Origin: Ramicandelaber brevisporus
Taxonomy: Eukaryota; Kickxellomycota; Ramicandelaberales; Ramicandelaberaceae
Assembly: GCA_025201865.1 (NCBI GenBank)
Contig: MU602758.1
Coordinates: 32,299 to 49,136 of the forward strand
Direction: 5' to 3'
Length of the DNA stretch: 16,838 nucleotides
The number at the start of each line of letters is the position of its first letter. Within the stretch, counting starts at the first letter, position 1. The notes under the pieces were generated by a model. It was not told the origin of the DNA, did not search any database, and was given only the letters and a program-made list of their open reading frames with translations. Shown one piece after another: positions 14,137 to 16,838 of the stretch. Both the position numbers and the translations under genes were made by a program.

Positions 14137-14254
14137 TCCTTCCCTGCCACACAACACGTGCTCCGCCGCCGTTGCCACCAACTGGACAAGCTCTACATCC
14201 CAGTAATTTACAACACAGCCTGCCTCATCGCATCCTCCCATACCATTCCATTTC

Positions 14255-14290
14255 ACTCCACTCCACTCCACTCCACTCCACTCCACTCCA
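14255..14290 (+). repeat. (ACTCC)7 pentanucleotide repeat in the ligase leader
   Basis: Seven perfect ACTCC units in the predicted transcribed leader of the ligase gene. The complementary strand reads GGAGT repeats, which have two-layer G-quadruplex potential. Copy number is likely to vary between strains. Confidence 0.85.
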
Positions 14291-14489
14291 TTATCTGTTA
14301 TCGATCGTACTGCTTAGACCACTTCGTATCTCGAACCACACCTGCCTCACTCTTTTTTTGCGACATTTTCTACTTTTTTTATACCACTCTTTTCCGTCAT
14401 TAGACCGGTATCACAACCTTTCATTTTCATTTTTTCTTTTTCTTCCAAACCATCTATACACATTTTTGTTTCTCTTTCTGTCCTTTACA

Positions 14490-16487
14490 ATGGGTCTCCT
14501 GACACTTGGTGGCAGTCTGCCATGGTCCATTATCAAGAAACACACCGAGCCGATTCGCACCCGCGGCGTCCAGCAGCTGATCAAGATTTACGATACCAAC
14601 AAGTCGCGTCGCGGTGATCCCCATCTCTTTGGCGACGAAATCGAATACTCCATCATTCGGTTCGACCACTCCAGCCGCCTCGCTCAAGCCGCATTGCACA
14701 GCCATGAGATGCTGGATATGCTGCATTCCACCCACAAGATGGAAGAAACGGACTGGCAGCCAGAGTATGGGCGATTCATGCTTGAAGGTATCCCGGGCAG
14801 TCCGTATGGCTCCGGTGTCGATGATTTGCTCGACGTTGAGAAGAATATGGCCACGAGACGCAAGCAAGTCAACGAAGCAGTCGCACACTTTGTGGACACA
14901 ACCATTGATAAAGATATCAGTGCCGCGACAGACGGCGCTTCACCGAAAACAGCAGCAGCAGCGACGACTACGAATGTGCTGTCGATCACCAGTCTTCCAC
15001 GTTTGGGATGCGGCCCCGACTCGTTGTACCACCCGACCGAAAACGTTCACAAGGTTGGCGGTCCGATCATTTCAAGCGCGCTGCTGCCCGATGAAGTCAT
15101 CACTGGCCACGCGCGTTATCATCGCATGCAAGCCAACATCTTCGCCCGCCGCCAAGAGCCAATGAGAGCACATCTGCCCATTTTCAGAGACAAGAAAACG
15201 CCAACTCCATTCTGCCACAAGTACAGCAATGACTGTGATCCAGCTCACCGCGACGCGCAAGTGCCGGATGATCACATTGTCGTAGATGCAACGTGCTTTG
15301 GTACCGGCTGTTCCTGCTTGCAAATTACGATGCAGGCGGACAATATCGATGAAGCGCGCCATTTGTACGATCAGCTGGCGGTCATTGCTCCGATTTTGAT
15401 GGCTGCATCGGCTGCTGCTCCGATCTTCCGCGGTCACTTGATGGCGGCCGACTGTCGCTGGAACGTCATTAAGGCTGCCACCGATGACCGTCCAGCATAC
15501 GAGCGCGGTTTGCTGGCGGAGCGTCCACCACCCGACAGTGCTGGCTGCACCAACGGAACCCATTTCATCCAGCCCAAGGCTCGCTACAGTGCCATCTCCA
15601 CCTACCTCGCTCCAGCTGGCCGCCACTACAATGATGCGCCACTGAACCAGGACCTGGATGTCAAGGCCGAGTTGATGGCATCAGCCGGCATGGACGAACA
15701 GCTGGCCGCCCACTTCGCCTTCTTGTTCACCCGCGATCCGATTATGGTTTACGACCACCAAGTCTTCCGACGCCGCGACAGCATGCAGCCGATTGATTTC
15801 GACGACCCGAACGGCTGCGACAACGCTGAGACTGGTGGCAATGAGGACGACGAATCTGACCAATTTGAATGCCTGCAGAGCACCAACTGGAACTCGATGC
15901 GCTTCAAGCCGCCGCCACCTAGCAAGCCGTTCATTGGATGGCGTATCGAGTTCCGTACACTTGAAGCTCAGTTCACTGACTTTGAGAACGCGGCATTTAC
16001 AGCATTTGTGGTCATGCTCGCTCGTGCCATCATGGCAAATCCCGACAAGCTCACATTCTACATTCCCATCTCTCGCTCGGACGAGAACATGGAACGCGGT
16101 CAGCTGTACAAGGCGGTCACCGACGAGAAGTTCTGGTTCCGCACCAACATCTACGACGCGAGCGAAAATGTGCAGTGCGAAGAGATGTCACTGTCTCAAA
16201 TTATGAATGTGCTGATTGATGTGGTCAACAAGTATCTCGACGATGTCAAGCCATCTCCAGACACCCGCAAGAAGCTGAACAGCTACATTGACTTGATCAA
16301 GCAGCGTGCCGATGGAAAGCTGCTGACAGATGCTGCGTGGATCCGCAAGTTTGTCGACGAGCATCCGGCGTACAAGCATGATAGCGTGGTATCGGCCGAA
16401 GTGAACTACGATTTGCTGAAAGCGATTGCCGATATTGCCAGCGGTGCTCGTGCGGAACCATTGCTGTACGGTGATCTGATTCATTAA
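14490..16487 (+). CDS. GSH1: Glutamate-cysteine ligase catalytic subunit
   Basis: This 665-residue enzyme (human GCLC has 637) makes gamma-glutamylcysteine from glutamate, cysteine and ATP, the rate-limiting first step of glutathione synthesis in the cytosol. It aligns with the animal/fungal family from residue 1 (MGLLTLGGSLPW). Family landmarks include FGDEIEYS (E50, E52, metal-binding acids), YGRFMLEGIPGSPYG (93-107, E99), ANIFARR (215-221), PIFRDKKTPTPF (230-241), ADCRWNVI (320-327), STNWNSMRFKPPPP (464-477), GWRIEFR (483-489) and DFENAAF (497-503). C276 aligns with the cysteine of human GCLC implicated in regulatory-subunit contact; C274 is an extra neighbour. A low-complexity insertion (about 140-162, Ala/Thr-rich) and an acidic loop (449-457) enlarge it slightly. 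The frame is open 143 codons upstream, but that part translates promoter sequence including the TATA box and ACTCC repeats, so ATG 14490 is the start. All expected motifs are intact. Confidence 0.96.
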   Translation: MGLLTLGGSLPWSIIKKHTEPIRTRGVQQLIKIYDTNKSRRGDPHLFGDEIEYSIIRFDHSSRLAQAALHSHEMLDMLHSTHKMEETDWQPEYGRFMLEGIPGSPYGSGVDDLLDVEKNMATRRKQVNEAVAHFVDTTIDKDISAATDGASPKTAAAATTTNVLSITSLPRLGCGPDSLYHPTENVHKVGGPIISSALLPDEVITGHARYHRMQANIFARRQEPMRAHLPIFRDKKTPTPFCHKYSNDCDPAHRDAQVPDDHIVVDATCFGTGCSCLQITMQADNIDEARHLYDQLAVIAPILMAASAAAPIFRGHLMAADCRWNVIKAATDDRPAYERGLLAERPPPDSAGCTNGTHFIQPKARYSAISTYLAPAGRHYNDAPLNQDLDVKAELMASAGMDEQLAAHFAFLFTRDPIMVYDHQVFRRRDSMQPIDFDDPNGCDNAETGGNEDDESDQFECLQSTNWNSMRFKPPPPSKPFIGWRIEFRTLEAQFTDFENAAFTAFVVMLARAIMANPDKLTFYIPISRSDENMERGQLYKAVTDEKFWFRTNIYDASENVQCEEMSLSQIMNVLIDVVNKYLDDVKPSPDTRKKLNSYIDLIKQRADGKLLTDAAWIRKFVDEHPAYKHDSVVSAEVNYDLLKAIADIASGARAEPLLYGDLIH

Positions 16488-16838
16488 GCTGGATTCACCA
16501 AATTTACACTATGTTTGCGCGCGTATTATTACTTATGTGCAATTTTATTTATATTCATATTTTACTCTCTTTTATTATCCTCCTGTTTTATACTCATCCT
16601 TTTTGTTTTACACTTTTGCATCTCTTTTGATTTTTTATACTTTCAGTTTTTAATACTCATGATGAAATAGAGAAAAAGATGAAGAAGCAAAACAGAGTAC
16701 GATGGTGCCAAAAGTTGACCCTTTTTGGTCGTGACTGTCTCTCTCTCCAGGGAGTATCGATGACCCTGTAAAAAGGGACACGAGGTCCACAGTCAGTGGC
16801 ACGAGGTATCGCCATCTTCGGTCTTCCTTCAATATTTT
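16488..16838. other. 3' flank of the ligase gene and window end
   Basis: To about 16660 this is T-rich 3' flank (ATTTTATTTATATTC, TTTTATTATC) that probably contains the poly(A) site. The remainder is more balanced in composition. It has two interleaved complementary segments (16719-16726 with 16770-16777; 16732-16738 with 16789-16795) and an 8-base direct repeat CACGAGGT (16779-16786, 16800-16807). No coding gene is supported; a 60-codon minus-strand frame here has no recognisable feature. Confidence 0.5.

Larger units (their letters stand above)
12606..14489. promoter_or_regulatory. Divergent promoter region between polymerase delta and glutamate-cysteine ligase
   Basis: This is 1.9 kb with no supportable gene; the short frames here are mostly translations of simple repeats. 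The polymerase side (12606 to about 13100) contains TG and GTTTT repeats in the leader and a cell-cycle box. The centre (13230-13720) holds TTTGCTCTGC, CAA and alternating purine-pyrimidine repeats. The ligase side (13930-14489) has a purine tract, a 12-bp direct repeat, a TATA box, an E-box and a C/T-rich leader without any ATG. Confidence 0.7.

Noticed and set aside
14061-14489. 143-codon upstream extension of the ligase frame
   Set aside because: It lacks an ATG start, passes through the TATA box and ACTCC repeat, and the family N-terminus aligns from ATG 14490.
1-16838. CRISPR array, insertion sequence, rRNA or viral remnant
   Set aside because: No spaced direct repeats of the right kind, no transposase, terminal-repeat pair or rRNA signature visible on either strand.

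Overview
This is nuclear DNA from a eukaryote, most likely a fungus or close fungal relative. Two genes are clearly eukaryotic: the catalytic subunit of DNA polymerase delta, and the animal/fungal type of glutamate-cysteine ligase. All five coding regions are uninterrupted from start to stop, so introns are absent or rare. Leaders are rich in pyrimidine or CAA/CA repeats, intergenic DNA is full of simple repeats, and proteins carry Thr, Ala, Gln and Gly runs. A compact early-diverging fungus would fit, but nothing here fixes the lineage.

Layout: (1) 85-2076 (+) encodes an eight-zinc-finger protein made of two ~300-residue modules; part of each module resembles the fungal OrsD/DUF3505 double zinc-finger domain. 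(2) 2991-3497 (+) encodes a small Cys-containing secreted protein with very strong codon bias, behind a TATA box and a C-tract/G-quadruplex motif. (3) 3498-5900 is a 2.4 kb stretch with no supportable gene. It holds a strongly C-over-G skewed segment, a cluster of three forkhead-type heptamers and a stable inverted repeat. (4) 5901-8885 (+) encodes a predicted seven-transmembrane, receptor-like protein with signal peptide, glycosylation sites and a ~435-residue cytoplasmic tail. (5) 9009-12605 (-) encodes the DNA polymerase delta catalytic subunit, converging on gene 4 with only 123 bp between stop codons. (6) 12606-14489 is a 1.9 kb divergent promoter with an MluI cell-cycle box, CAA, TG, GTTTT and ACTCC repeats, alternating purine-pyrimidine (Z-DNA-prone) blocks, E-boxes and a long purine tract. 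(7) 14490-16487 (+) encodes the glutamate-cysteine ligase catalytic subunit. (8) 16488-16838 is AT-rich 3' flank plus a short potentially structured segment.

The genes do not form one pathway. The informative points are the chromatin/regulatory flavour of the duplicated zinc-finger gene (a cluster of SUMO-acceptor motifs next to its fingers), the two unassigned surface or secreted products, and a shared divergent promoter that puts a replication enzyme and the first glutathione-synthesis enzyme side by side. The best candidates for something undescribed are the duplicated zinc-finger module, the orphan 7TM protein and the orphan secreted protein.
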